Positions 14,058 to 22,107 are shown, counted from the stretch's first letter. The stretch is DNA of 25,601 nucleotides from Rhodobacteraceae bacterium UBA6197 (GCA_002422085.1 DISZ01000014.1:1-25601), one strand, 5' to 3'. The notes: generated by a model from the letters alone, not told the origin. Made by a program: numbers and translations.

Positions 14058-15116
14058 TCAGAACCCGGCTTTGATTTTCTCGAACTCGGCCAGTTGCCGC
14101 TCGCGCAGGCCCGGATCGTTCGGGGTCTGGGCCAGGACCGGCGCCGAGATTTCGGTCAGACCGGCGGTTACGCGGTCTTCTTGGGAAATCAGCGCCATGG
14201 CGGCCTTGTTGGTGTGGCCATAGCCGATCGCATCCAGCAGCGCGGGCCCGGCGTCGGGGCGCAGCCACGAGTTGATGAAGTCATAGGCCTTGTCTTCCGA
14301 CCCCGGCCCGTCCTTCAGGTTCACAAAGCCGCAAAACCAGGTCGAAGACCCTTCCTTGGCTTCGCGCTGGAAGGCGACGGGATAGTTGTCGTCTTGCAGA
14401 TAGGCGATGCCGTCGTTCCACGACCAGGCGACCAGAACCTCGCCCGAGGCCATGATCTGCGCCATTTCCGACGGGTCGGACCAATACGAGCGGATATTGG
14501 CGTGGGCCTTGCGCAGCCAGTCGGCAGCAGCGGCGAACTGTTCGTCGGTGATATTGGTCCAGTCGGTCACGCCGGTCGCCAGATAGGCCAGCGCCCAGAC
14601 GTCGTCCGAGCTGTCCGGGATCGAGGTGCGCCCGGCGTATTTCGGGTTGAGGAACACATCAAGCGAGGCCACGTCTTCGGCCGGCACTTCGTCGGGGTTG
14701 TAGGCGATCGCGGTCGCGCCCCAGTCGGTCGGGATATACCAGACCCCGGCGTCATCCTTGAAGATCGGGCTGGCCAGGTATTTCGGGTCGAGATTGGCGA
14801 ATTCGGGAATGCGCGATACGTCCCACGGCTCGATCAGGCCGGCGTCACGGTATTTTGACACCATCTGCGAACATGGATGCGCGACATCGGCCTTAAAGCC
14901 CGAGGCGAGTTTCTGATAGGCCTCGTCATCGTCACCGTAAAAGGAATAGCTCGGCCCATCGCCGTATTTTTCCTTGTAGGCGGCGAACAGCCCTTCTTCT
15001 TCGAAGCCAGCCCAGTCAAAGACCAAAAGGTCAGGGTCGCCGGCAAAGGCGGGCAGCGAGGGCAGAGAGAGGGTGAGGGTGGCCGCAGTGGCCAAAAGCA
15101 AAGAATGAAGTTTCAT
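14058..15116 (-). CDS. Extracellular solute-binding protein, polyamine (PotD/PotF) type
   Basis: A 352-residue periplasmic binding protein. The N-terminus MKLHSLLLATAATLTLSLPSLPAFA is a standard signal peptide with cleavage predicted after AFA. The mature part begins LLVFDWAGFEEEGLFAAYKEKYG, followed by FYGDDDEAYQKLASGFKADVAHPC, IEPWDVSRIPEFANLDPKY, VWYIPTDWGATAIAYNPDEV, then MASGEVLVAWSWNDGIAYL, the order found in spermidine/putrescine-binding proteins. These proteins hand substrate to an ABC importer, but no potABC genes are adjacent, so this is an orphan or serves a distant importer. An AGGAAG precedes the ATG. A terminator follows it. Substrate could be a polyamine or another amine; family confidence is high, ligand is not known. 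Confidence 0.88.
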   Translation of the reverse strand: MKLHSLLLATAATLTLSLPSLPAFAGDPDLLVFDWAGFEEEGLFAAYKEKYGDGPSYSFYGDDDEAYQKLASGFKADVAHPCSQMVSKYRDAGLIEPWDVSRIPEFANLDPKYLASPIFKDDAGVWYIPTDWGATAIAYNPDEVPAEDVASLDVFLNPKYAGRTSIPDSSDDVWALAYLATGVTDWTNITDEQFAAAADWLRKAHANIRSYWSDPSEMAQIMASGEVLVAWSWNDGIAYLQDDNYPVAFQREAKEGSSTWFCGFVNLKDGPGSEDKAYDFINSWLRPDAGPALLDAIGYGHTNKAAMALISQEDRVTAGLTEISAPVLAQTPNDPGLRERQLAEFEKIKAGF

Positions 15117-15272
15117 GATCTTCCTGTTGATTTGGTGGACTTTTATGTGACGCTAGACGGTGAAATTGGGTCAGACAAGTCAATAATCGTAAACTTTTCG
15201 CATATCGAGGCGGCGCTTTCGGTGGGGATTTGCATGGCTTGACGTCTGGATGAGGATCAGGCCTTCTTCCCA

Positions 15273-15290
15273 CGGTGCGCCGTTGCACCG
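15273..15290. repeat. Short inverted repeat upstream of the aminotransferase
   Basis: CGGTGC-GCCGTT-GCACCG is a perfect 6-bp inverted repeat with a 6-base centre, 19 bases before the aminotransferase start and 157 bases before the divergent binding-protein start. It could be an operator or a weak hairpin in the leader. Nothing else stands out in the 193-base divergent gap except an AT-rich stretch around 15180-15205 that could hold the binding-protein promoter. Confidence 0.35.
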
Positions 15291-15309
15291 ATCATGAAAG
15301 ACCCGTTCA

Positions 15310-16545
15310 ATGCCTTTGCCCGCGCTTGATCTGCGTTACGTGCGCCGCCAGTTTCCTGCCTTTGAGGCGCCCGAATTGCGCGATCAGGCGTTTTTTGAAA
15401 ATGCCGGTGGCAGCTATGCCTGCGCGCCGGTGATCACCCGCCTGACGCGGTTCTACCATAGCCGCAAGGTGCAACCCTACGGCCCCTATGAGGCCTCGCG
15501 GCTTGGCGGCGAGGAAATGGACGAGGCCCGCACGCGGCTGGCCGCCCTGATGGGGGTGGCGCGCGACGAGGTCAGTTTTGGCCCCTCGACCAGTGCCAAT
15601 ACCTATGTTCTGGCGCAGGCCTTCTTGCGCGGGTTGGAGCCGGGTGCCGCGATCGTGGTGACGAACCAGGACCATGAGGCCAATTCCGGGCCCTGGCGGC
15701 GGTTGGAACAGGACGGCGTCGATCTGCGCGAATGGCGGGTCGATCCGGCGACGGGGCATCTTGACCCGGCGCGGCTGGCCGATCTTCTGGCCGATGGACG
15801 GGTGCGGCTGGTGTGTTTCCCGCATTGCTCGAACGTGGTCGGCGACATCAACCCGGTGGCCGAGATTGTCGAGATGGTCCATGCGGCGGGGGCTTTTGCC
15901 TGTGTTGACGGGGTCAGCTACGCGCCGCATGGCCTGCCCGATGTCGGCGCGCTGGGGGCCGACATCTATCTGTTCTCGGCCTACAAGGTCTATGGGCCGC
16001 ATCAGGGCATCATGGTGATCCGGCGCGAGCTGGGCGAAAAGCTGCCCGCGCAGGGCCATTGGTTCAACGCGGGCACGCTTTACAAGCGCTTTACCCCGGC
16101 GGGACCGGATCACGCGCAGGTCGCGGCCTCGGCGGGAATTGCCGACTATATCGACGCGCTGCATGACCATCATTTCGGGGCGGAAGCGGACGCGCGAAAA
16201 AGAGGTGCGCGGGTGCACGATCTGATGCGCGCGCATGAGGTGGCGTTGTTGCAGCCGCTGCTGGATCATCTGGGCGCGCGTAACGATCTGCGCTTGCTTG
16301 GTCCGCGCGAGGCCGCGAAGCGCGCGCCGACTGTCGCCGTGGCGTTGAACCGCCCCCCCGAGGCGGTCGCCGCAGCCCTGGCTGCGCGCGGCATCAACTG
16401 CGGGGCGGGGGATTTCTATGCCGGCCGCCCGCTGGAGGCGATGGGCGTGGACCCTGCCGAGGGCGTGTTGCGGCTGTCGTTCGTCCACTACACCAGCGCC
16501 GACGATGTCGCCCGCCTGATCGAGGGTCTTGCGGAGGTGTTGTGA
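15310..16545 (+). CDS. Class V aminotransferase, cysteine desulfurase-like (TIGR01976 type)
   Basis: A 411-residue PLP enzyme of the SufS/CsdA-like fold. The PLP-binding lysine is in DIYLFSAYKVYGPHQG (Lys226), the aspartate that contacts the pyridine nitrogen in ACVDGVSYAPHG (Asp200), and an aromatic/His stacking position in NQDHEANSGPW (His122). The start FFENAGGSYACAPVI and the end INCGAGDFYAGRPLEAMG...RLSFVHYTSADDVARLIEGL fit the 'cysteine desulfurase-like, VC1184' group. True desulfurases carry a cysteine on a mobile loop near residue 360; here the region reads GINCGAGDFYA with a Cys at a different offset, so the substrate is uncertain. The ATG at 15310 has only a weak GAAAGA in front. 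It is followed by a photolyase 165 bases downstream. Confidence 0.86.
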   Translation: MPLPALDLRYVRRQFPAFEAPELRDQAFFENAGGSYACAPVITRLTRFYHSRKVQPYGPYEASRLGGEEMDEARTRLAALMGVARDEVSFGPSTSANTYVLAQAFLRGLEPGAAIVVTNQDHEANSGPWRRLEQDGVDLREWRVDPATGHLDPARLADLLADGRVRLVCFPHCSNVVGDINPVAEIVEMVHAAGAFACVDGVSYAPHGLPDVGALGADIYLFSAYKVYGPHQGIMVIRRELGEKLPAQGHWFNAGTLYKRFTPAGPDHAQVAASAGIADYIDALHDHHFGAEADARKRGARVHDLMRAHEVALLQPLLDHLGARNDLRLLGPREAAKRAPTVAVALNRPPEAVAAALAARGINCGAGDFYAGRPLEAMGVDPAEGVLRLSFVHYTSADDVARLIEGLAEVL

Positions 16546-16572
16546 GCCTCGGGCGGGGAGGGTAGGGACGGG

Positions 16573-16594
16573 GGGGCGTCGGGGGCAGTGCCCC
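16573..16594. repeat. G/C-rich inverted repeat after the aminotransferase
   Basis: CGGGGGCA followed by a reverse-complementary TGCCCCCG run forms a compact GC hairpin in the 165-base space between the aminotransferase and the photolyase. There is no T-run on either side, so if it terminates transcription it does so weakly. It could also be part of a dispersed intergenic element together with the CCTCCGGCGGGGATATTT tract at 16631. Confidence 0.5.
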
Positions 16595-16710
16595 CGGATC
16601 GGCCCGTCGGCGTGGTGCGCGCGTTGCATGCCTCCGGCGGGGATATTTGCGCGAAGCTGAAAGACGCGGCTGTCTGGCAGTATCGTGCGGTTGCGCCGGA
16701 AGGAGCCAGA

Positions 16711-18123
16711 ATGACGGAGCGCCCGACACTTCTATGGCTGCGGCGCGATCTGCGGCTGCGCGACCATCCGGCCTTGGTGGCGGCGGTCAGGTTGGGCGCT
16801 CCGGTGGTGCCGGTGTTCGTCGATGACGAAGCGGCGATGGCACTGGGGGCGGCGGCGCGCTGGCGGTTGGGGCAGGGGGTGGCGCGGTTCGCCGACACGC
16901 TGGCCCGACTGGGAAGCCGGTTGGTTCTGCGGCGCGGTGCGGCCGGGACGATCTTGCGCGCGCTGGCCGATGAGGTCGGGGCCGGGGCGGTCTACTGGTC
17001 GCGCAGCTATGACCCGCGCTGGCAGGCCCGCGACACGGCGTTGAAGGCGGTGTTGCGGGTGGCGGGGATCGAGGCGCGCAGCTTTGCCGGCGCCTTGCTG
17101 TTCGAGCCATGGGATCTGGCGACGGGGACGGGCGGGGCCTACCGGGTGTATACGCCCTATTGGAACGCGGCCCGGGCGCGCGCGGTCGCGCCGGCGCTGG
17201 ATGCGCCGCGGTTGTTGACCGCCCCGTCGGTCTGGCCGCGGTCCGATGAGCTGACGGATCTTGGCCATTCGGGCGCGATGCGGCGCGGCGCTTTTGTCGT
17301 TTCGCACCATGCCCGGGTGGGCGAGGTCGCGGCTTTGGCGCGGCTCGAGACCTTCTTGCAAGAGCGGATCGGGCGCTACAAGGCGGCGCGCGACTTTCCC
17401 GCCGAGGCGGCGACCTCGGGGCTTTCGGAAAACCTGACCTATGGCGAGATTTCGCCCCGCGTGATCTGGCACGCCGGGTGGCGGGCCTGGCATGAGGGCG
17501 CGGCGGGGGCCGAGCAATTCCTGAAAGAGCTGGTCTGGCGCGAGTTCGCCTGGCATCTGTTGCACCATTTCCCGGCCCTGCCCGAGGCCAACTGGCGCGG
17601 CGACTGGGATCGTTTCCCGTGGCGCGGTGACAACCCCGATGTGGAAGCCTGGCGACGCGGCATGACGGGCGAGCCCTTTGTCGATGCGGCGATGCGCGCG
17701 CTATATGTCACCGGCACCCTCCACAACCGGGCGCGGATGGTTGCGGCCTCGTATCTGACCAAGCATTTGCTGAGCGATTGGCGGCTGGGCTTGCAATGGT
17801 TTGCCGAGACGCTGATCGACTGGGATCCTGCGGCCAATGCGATGGGTTGGCAGTGGGTCGCAGGCTGTGGCCCGGATGCCGCGCCCTACTTCAGGGTGTT
17901 CAACCCCGCGCGGCAGGCAGAAAGGTTCGACCCTGACGGGGCTTATCGAAGACGCTTTGTTGCCGAGGGGCAGCAAGACCCGCCGCAATCCGCGCGCGAT
18001 TTCTTTGCCGCGGTGCCTCGATCATGGGGCCTGCACCCGGCGCAATCCTATCCTGCCCCGCGCATTGCCCTTGAAGCGGGGCGCGCGCGCGCTTTGTTGG
18101 CCTATGGGGCGCGCGAAAGCTGA
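16711..18123 (+). CDS. phr: Deoxyribodipyrimidine photolyase / cryptochrome family
   Basis: A 470-residue FAD enzyme of the class I CPD photolyase type, which uses blue light to split pyrimidine dimers. The N-terminal antenna domain starts TLLWLRRDLRLRDHPAL; the FAD domain contains GLSENLTYGEISPR, ELVWREFAWHLLHHFP, then the diagnostic run TGEPFVDAAMRALYVTGTLHNRARMVAASYL, LLSDWRLGLQWFAE and AANAMGWQWVAGCGPDAAPYFRVFNP. The Asn of AAN, which contacts flavin N5, and the WQW of the electron-transfer chain are kept; the following NGG of E. coli PhrB is AMG here. The ATG at 16711 has AGGAG 6 bases upstream and was preferred to a longer frame opening at 16588. It is followed 48 bases later by the CFA-like methyltransferase gene; in R. 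sphaeroides the corresponding pair (phrA and the CFA-like gene) responds to singlet oxygen, as I recall. Confidence 0.94.
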   Translation: MTERPTLLWLRRDLRLRDHPALVAAVRLGAPVVPVFVDDEAAMALGAAARWRLGQGVARFADTLARLGSRLVLRRGAAGTILRALADEVGAGAVYWSRSYDPRWQARDTALKAVLRVAGIEARSFAGALLFEPWDLATGTGGAYRVYTPYWNAARARAVAPALDAPRLLTAPSVWPRSDELTDLGHSGAMRRGAFVVSHHARVGEVAALARLETFLQERIGRYKAARDFPAEAATSGLSENLTYGEISPRVIWHAGWRAWHEGAAGAEQFLKELVWREFAWHLLHHFPALPEANWRGDWDRFPWRGDNPDVEAWRRGMTGEPFVDAAMRALYVTGTLHNRARMVAASYLTKHLLSDWRLGLQWFAETLIDWDPAANAMGWQWVAGCGPDAAPYFRVFNPARQAERFDPDGAYRRRFVAEGQQDPPQSARDFFAAVPRSWGLHPAQSYPAPRIALEAGRARALLAYGARES

Positions 18124-18171
18124 GCCCGCGCGACCCCGTCCCGCTGTGCAGCCAAAGCGAAGGAAAGGACG

Positions 18172-19398
18172 ATGTTTGATCAAGGTGACAAGGCACTGAT
18201 GACAACCGCAGGGCAACGTGACCTGCCGCGCTATTTTGCGCAGGTCTTTGCGCAGGCGAGGGGGCTGAACCGCGGGCGGCTTGATTTCGTGCTGCCCGAC
18301 GGGCGACGGTTTCGCGCCGAGGGGGGGCCGGGGCCGGAGGCCGAATTGCGGGTCCATGCCCCTGACACATTCGCGCGCCTGATCCGCGAAGGAGACCTCG
18401 GGTTTTGCGAGGCCTATCTGGAAGAAGGCTGGTCCAGCCCCGACCTGATGGCCTTTCTTGAACTGGTCCATGCTGACAATGACGCGCTTTATGACGGGTT
18501 TCCGGGCATGGGGGTGCTGCGGGCGGTCGAACGGCTGCGCCATTGGTTGCGCGGCAACAGCCGGGCGCAGGCGCGGCGCAACATTGCGGCGCATTACGAT
18601 CTGGGCAATGCGTTCTACGCGCTCTGGCTTGACCCCTCGATGACCTATTCATCGGCGCTTTTCGCCCGTGGCGACGAAACTCTGGCCGAGGCACAGCGCG
18701 CGAAATACGCCGCCATGGTCGATGCGCTTGCGGTTGAACCGGGGGATCATGTGCTGGAAATCGGCTGCGGCTGGGGCGGATTTGCCGAATATGCGGCCGC
18801 CGAACGTGGCCTTCGGGTGACCGCACTGACCATCAGTCAGGCGCAATTCGACTATGCTGCGGCCCGCATCAACGCCGCCGGTCTGTCTGGGCGGGTTGAA
18901 ATCAGGTTGCAGGACTACCGCGATACGCGTGGCCAGTTTGACGCGATCGCCAGTATCGAGATGTTCGAAGCCGTGGGCGAAGCGTGGTGGCCCCTCTATT
19001 TCGAGATGCTGGCCGCGCGGCTGAAACCGGGCGCACGGGCCTGTATCCAAGCCATCACGGTGCAGGAGAGACGCTTTAAGATATACCGTAAAAGCCCGGA
19101 TTTCATTCAGAAATTCATTTTTCCGGGTGGCATGTTGCCGCCGCCCTCGGTGATGATATCCGAGGCGCGCAGGGTCGGGCTGAACCCCGGTGGCGGGGTT
19201 TCATTCGGGCGTGACTACGCGCGCACACTGCGGCTTTGGTATGATCGGTTCAACGCGCAATGGGAGGACATTCGTGCCTTGGGCTTTGACGATCGATTCC
19301 GCCGGATGTGGAATTTCTATCTGGCCTCTTGCGCGGGCGCGTTTCACGGTCAAAACTGCGATGTAACGCAATTTATTTATTCGAGGCCCGACGCTTAG
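18172..19398 (+). CDS. CFA synthase-like methyltransferase (UfaM candidate)
   Basis: A 408-residue SAM-dependent enzyme acting on unsaturated acyl chains of membrane phospholipids. Typical regions are RRNIAAHYDLGNAFYALWLDPSMTYSSALF near residues 139-168, the SAM motif VLEIGCGWGGFAEYAA near 197-212, LQDYRD, and SIEMFEAVGEAWW. Compared with E. coli Cfa, the bicarbonate-binding Cys139 (YSCAYW) is Ser here (YSSALF) and the His of LLHTIG is Gln (IQAIT), while the Glu of MFE and the Tyr before TL are kept. From memory, the R. sphaeroides homologue next to the photolyase (RSP_2144, first called cfaA) is UfaM, which makes an 11-methyl trans-unsaturated chain, precursor of furan fatty acids, rather than a cyclopropane. 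Position and substituted residues fit that role. An AAGGAAAGG precedes the ATG. Its stop directly abuts trgA. Confidence 0.85.
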   Translation: MFDQGDKALMTTAGQRDLPRYFAQVFAQARGLNRGRLDFVLPDGRRFRAEGGPGPEAELRVHAPDTFARLIREGDLGFCEAYLEEGWSSPDLMAFLELVHADNDALYDGFPGMGVLRAVERLRHWLRGNSRAQARRNIAAHYDLGNAFYALWLDPSMTYSSALFARGDETLAEAQRAKYAAMVDALAVEPGDHVLEIGCGWGGFAEYAAAERGLRVTALTISQAQFDYAAARINAAGLSGRVEIRLQDYRDTRGQFDAIASIEMFEAVGEAWWPLYFEMLAARLKPGARACIQAITVQERRFKIYRKSPDFIQKFIFPGGMLPPPSVMISEARRVGLNPGGGVSFGRDYARTLRLWYDRFNAQWEDIRALGFDDRFRRMWNFYLASCAGAFHGQNCDVTQFIYSRPDA

Positions 19399-19839
19399 AT
19401 GCCAACAGCCGCCAAACTGTTTGCCGCCGTGGTTCTTGCCGCGACCGGATTTTTCGCCGCGGCGCTGGTGCTGCCAAATATTCCGTTGGGGGCACGGGCA
19501 GATTTTCTGCCCGGACTGAGCTCGGTGATCGGTTTCACGGTCGGCTGGATCGTGGTCGGGGTGCGTGCCGGCAAAGGCGATCTGAGCGGCATCCAGACCG
19601 GGATGCGGGGCGCCTTGTTCATGGTGATCTGGGTGCTTTTCGCCACTGGCTTTGCGCAGATGATCAAGCTTGCGCTGCGCAAACGTTATGATGCGCCAAC
19701 CGAGGCGCTGGTCGATGTCATGGCGCGCGCCCTTGATTTTGGCAAGCTGGTGTTTCAGCCGGACGTGTTGATCGTGCTGATCGTCGGCGGCGCCTTGTCG
19801 GGGTTGGCCGCGGAATGGGCTGGGCGGCGCTGGCTTTGA
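19399..19839 (+). CDS. trgA: TrgA family tellurite-resistance-associated membrane protein
   Basis: A 146-residue inner-membrane protein with about four hydrophobic segments: AAKLFAAVVLAATGFFAAALV (4-24), SSVIGFTVGWIVVGV (41-55), ALFMVIWVLFATGFAQMI (72-89) and VLIVLIVGGALSGLAA (122-137). The hydrophobic pattern and the MPTAAKL start match TrgA, first named in R. sphaeroides, where disruption of trgAB lowers high-level tellurite resistance; its biochemical role is unknown. The ATG follows the TAG of the preceding gene with no gap, and a GAGG lies 11 bases upstream inside it. trgB starts 2 bases after its stop, and cysK follows, which is the arrangement reported for the R. sphaeroides locus. Confidence 0.88.
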   Translation: MPTAAKLFAAVVLAATGFFAAALVLPNIPLGARADFLPGLSSVIGFTVGWIVVGVRAGKGDLSGIQTGMRGALFMVIWVLFATGFAQMIKLALRKRYDAPTEALVDVMARALDFGKLVFQPDVLIVLIVGGALSGLAAEWAGRRWL

Positions 19840-19841
19840 CG

Positions 19842-21011
19842 ATGGCCAGCTACTTTTTCTATGGCACACTTTGTCACCCGCCGCTACTGGCGCGGGTATT
19901 GGGGCGGATGCCCGACCTGACCCCGGCGCTTTTGCCCGGTCACGAGGTGCGCCGGGCCGGCACGGATGGATCGTTTCCGCTGCTTTGCGCCGGCGGAGAG
20001 GGCGCGCCGGGGCTTTTGGTGGACGGCGTATCCGAGGCCGAGGCTGCCCGGCTGGACTATTACGAGGCCGGCTTCGCCTTTCATATCCGTGACGTGATGG
20101 TGGTCGCGGGGGCGGCCGGGACGATGCCAGCGCGGGTCTATTTCCCGGATCCCGGTGCGTGGCAGCCGGGACCGGCATGGCGCCTGGAGGATTGGGCCGC
20201 CGTGTGGGGCGAGGTTGCCACGGAAGCGGCGGGTGATTTCATCGCCGGTTTCGGGCATATCCCGCCCGAGGCGGCGTTGCGGCGCTATCCGATGATGTTG
20301 GTGCGGGCGGCCTCGCGGTTGCGCGCGCGTCGTGCGGCAAAGCCCGTGCATCTGCGGCGCGCGGCCGCGCCTTTGGACGTGGTGGTCAGCCGGACCAAGC
20401 CCGCTTATGCCCGGTTTTTCGCGGTCGAAGAGTTCGATCTGTCGCACCGGCTGTTCGCGGGGGGGATCAGCCCGGTTCTGGACCGCGCGGCCTTTGTGTC
20501 GGGCGATGCGGCGGTGGTGCTGCCCTATGATCCGGTGCGCGACCGGGTCTTGTTGATCGAGCAGTTCCGCGTCGGACCTTTCGCGCGGGGCGATCTCAAT
20601 CCGTGGTTGCTGGAACCCGTTGCCGGGCGGATTGATCCCCTGGAAACCCCCGAGGCTGCCGCCCGTCGCGAGGCGCATGAAGAGGCGGGGCTGGCGCTGT
20701 CGCAGATGATTGCGGCGCCGTCGTTCTATCCATCGCCCGGCGCCAAGACGGAATATGTATATTGTTTCATAGGCTTGGCTGACCTTCCTGATAGCGCCGC
20801 GCGCCTTGGCGGGTTGGCCGACGAGGGCGAGGACATCCGTTCGCATGTGATTTCATATGGTGCGCTGATGGCGCTGGTCGATAGCGGCGAGGCGGACAAT
20901 GGCCCGCTTCTGGTGCTGGCGCTCTGGTTGTCACGGCTGCGTGCGGATCTTCGCGCCGAGGCATCGGGTCAGGCCAAGTCGGGCGCGGAACCCGAGGTCA
21001 GCGGGGGTTGA
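19842..21011 (+). CDS. trgB: TrgB: gamma-glutamylcyclotransferase-like / Nudix hydrolase fusion
   Basis: A 389-residue two-domain protein. The N-terminal domain (about 1-130) starts MASYFFYGTLCHPPLL, the YGTL motif of the AIG2/gamma-glutamylcyclotransferase fold, and has the DYYEAGFAF segment typical of it. The C-terminal domain (about 190-370) is an ADP-ribose pyrophosphatase-type Nudix hydrolase with an exact Nudix box, G-x5-E-x7-RE-A-x-EE-x-GL, in GRIDPLETPEAAARREAHEEAGL. This pairing is characteristic of TrgB of R. sphaeroides, tied genetically to tellurite resistance. The ATG at 19842 was chosen over an overlapping one at 19815 because it begins the cyclotransferase fold directly. It probably hydrolyses a nucleoside-diphosphate sugar; the role in tellurite tolerance is not explained. 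Confidence 0.9.
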   Translation: MASYFFYGTLCHPPLLARVLGRMPDLTPALLPGHEVRRAGTDGSFPLLCAGGEGAPGLLVDGVSEAEAARLDYYEAGFAFHIRDVMVVAGAAGTMPARVYFPDPGAWQPGPAWRLEDWAAVWGEVATEAAGDFIAGFGHIPPEAALRRYPMMLVRAASRLRARRAAKPVHLRRAAAPLDVVVSRTKPAYARFFAVEEFDLSHRLFAGGISPVLDRAAFVSGDAAVVLPYDPVRDRVLLIEQFRVGPFARGDLNPWLLEPVAGRIDPLETPEAAARREAHEEAGLALSQMIAAPSFYPSPGAKTEYVYCFIGLADLPDSAARLGGLADEGEDIRSHVISYGALMALVDSGEADNGPLLVLALWLSRLRADLRAEASGQAKSGAEPEVSGG

Positions 21012-21075
21012 GGAAGGGCCGCCTTGGGCTTAAGTCTGGGGGCAAGAGAGCATTTCAACACCAGGGAGTTTCGGC

Positions 21076-22107
21076 ATGCGCATCTGCACCGATTTGGCAG
21101 CGACAATTGGCAACACGCCGTTGATCCGGTTGAAAAAGGCCAGTGCCGCGACCGGCTGCGAGATTTTGGGCAAGGCAGAGTTCATGAACCCCGGCCAATC
21201 GGTCAAGGACCGTGCGGCGCTTTACATCATCCGCGATGCGGTTGCCCGCGGGCAGTTGAAACCCGGCGGCACGATTGTCGAGGGAACGGCCGGCAATACC
21301 GGCATCGGGCTGGCACTGGTGGGGGCAAGCATGGGGTTTCGCACGGTGATCGTGATCCCGGAAACCCAAAGTCAGGAAAAGAAGGACATGCTGCGGCTGG
21401 CCGGCGCCGAACTGGTGCAGGTGCCTGCGGCGCCCTATTCGAACCCCAACAATTATGTGCGCTATTCGGGGCGACTGGCCGCCGCACTGGCCCGCACCGA
21501 CCCCAATGGCGTAATCTGGGCCAATCAGTTCGACAATACCGCCAACCGTCAGGCGCATGTCGAAACCACCGGCCCCGAGATCTGGACGCAGACCGATGGC
21601 AAGGTTGACGGGGTGATCTGCGCGGTGGGCTCGGGCGGCACGCTGGCGGGCTTGGCACTGGCGCTTCAGCCGAAGGGCGTGAAGGTTGGACTGGCCGACC
21701 CAGAGGGGGCGGCGCTGCACAGCTTTTACACCGAAGGCGTGCTGAAATCCGAAGGCTCGTCGATCACCGAGGGCATTGGTCAGGGCAGGATCACCGCCAA
21801 CCTCGAAGGGTTGCGCCCCGATTTCAGCTACCGCATTTCTGACGCCGAGGCCTTGCCGATCGTCTTTGATCTACTGGCCGAAGAGGGGCTTTGCCTTGGC
21901 GGGTCGTCGGGGATCAACGTCGCGGGGGCGATCCGCATGGCGCACGAGATGGGCCCCGGCCACACCATCGTGACGATCCTGTGCGACTATGGTACCCGCT
22001 ACCAGTCCAAGCTGTTCAACCCTGAATTTCTGCATGCGAAGGGTCTGCCGGCTCCGGCGTGGCTTGACGGCAAGGGCCGCGCTGTGCCCGAGGTCTTCGC
22101 AGAATGA
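21076..22107 (+). CDS. cysK: Cysteine synthase A (O-acetylserine sulfhydrylase)
   Basis: CysK makes cysteine from O-acetylserine and sulfide with PLP. The 343-residue protein has the PLP lysine in PGQSVKDRAA (Lys44), the phosphate-binding and substrate loop EGTAGNTGIGLA near residues 69-80, the NQFDNTANRQAH stretch, the GSGGTLAG loop and a C-terminal GGSSGINVAGA. The N-terminus has the usual IGNTPLIRL. A GGGAG lies before the ATG. In R. sphaeroides cysK beside trgAB was found to contribute to tellurite resistance, presumably through thiol supply. Its stop overlaps the start of the channel gene by 4 bases (ATGA). Confidence 0.95.
   Translation: MRICTDLAATIGNTPLIRLKKASAATGCEILGKAEFMNPGQSVKDRAALYIIRDAVARGQLKPGGTIVEGTAGNTGIGLALVGASMGFRTVIVIPETQSQEKKDMLRLAGAELVQVPAAPYSNPNNYVRYSGRLAAALARTDPNGVIWANQFDNTANRQAHVETTGPEIWTQTDGKVDGVICAVGSGGTLAGLALALQPKGVKVGLADPEGAALHSFYTEGVLKSEGSSITEGIGQGRITANLEGLRPDFSYRISDAEALPIVFDLLAEEGLCLGGSSGINVAGAIRMAHEMGPGHTIVTILCDYGTRYQSKLFNPEFLHAKGLPAPAWLDGKGRAVPEVFAE

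Noticed and set aside
15294..15329. Short 11-codon frame overlapping the aminotransferase start, possible leader peptide
   Set aside because: No ribosome binding site, no run of regulatory codons and no attenuator structure; such short frames are common by chance.
16546..16710. sigmaE-ChrR promoter (TGATC...TAAGA type) before the photolyase
   Set aside because: No pair of boxes at acceptable spacing was found here or in the gap before the CFA-like gene.
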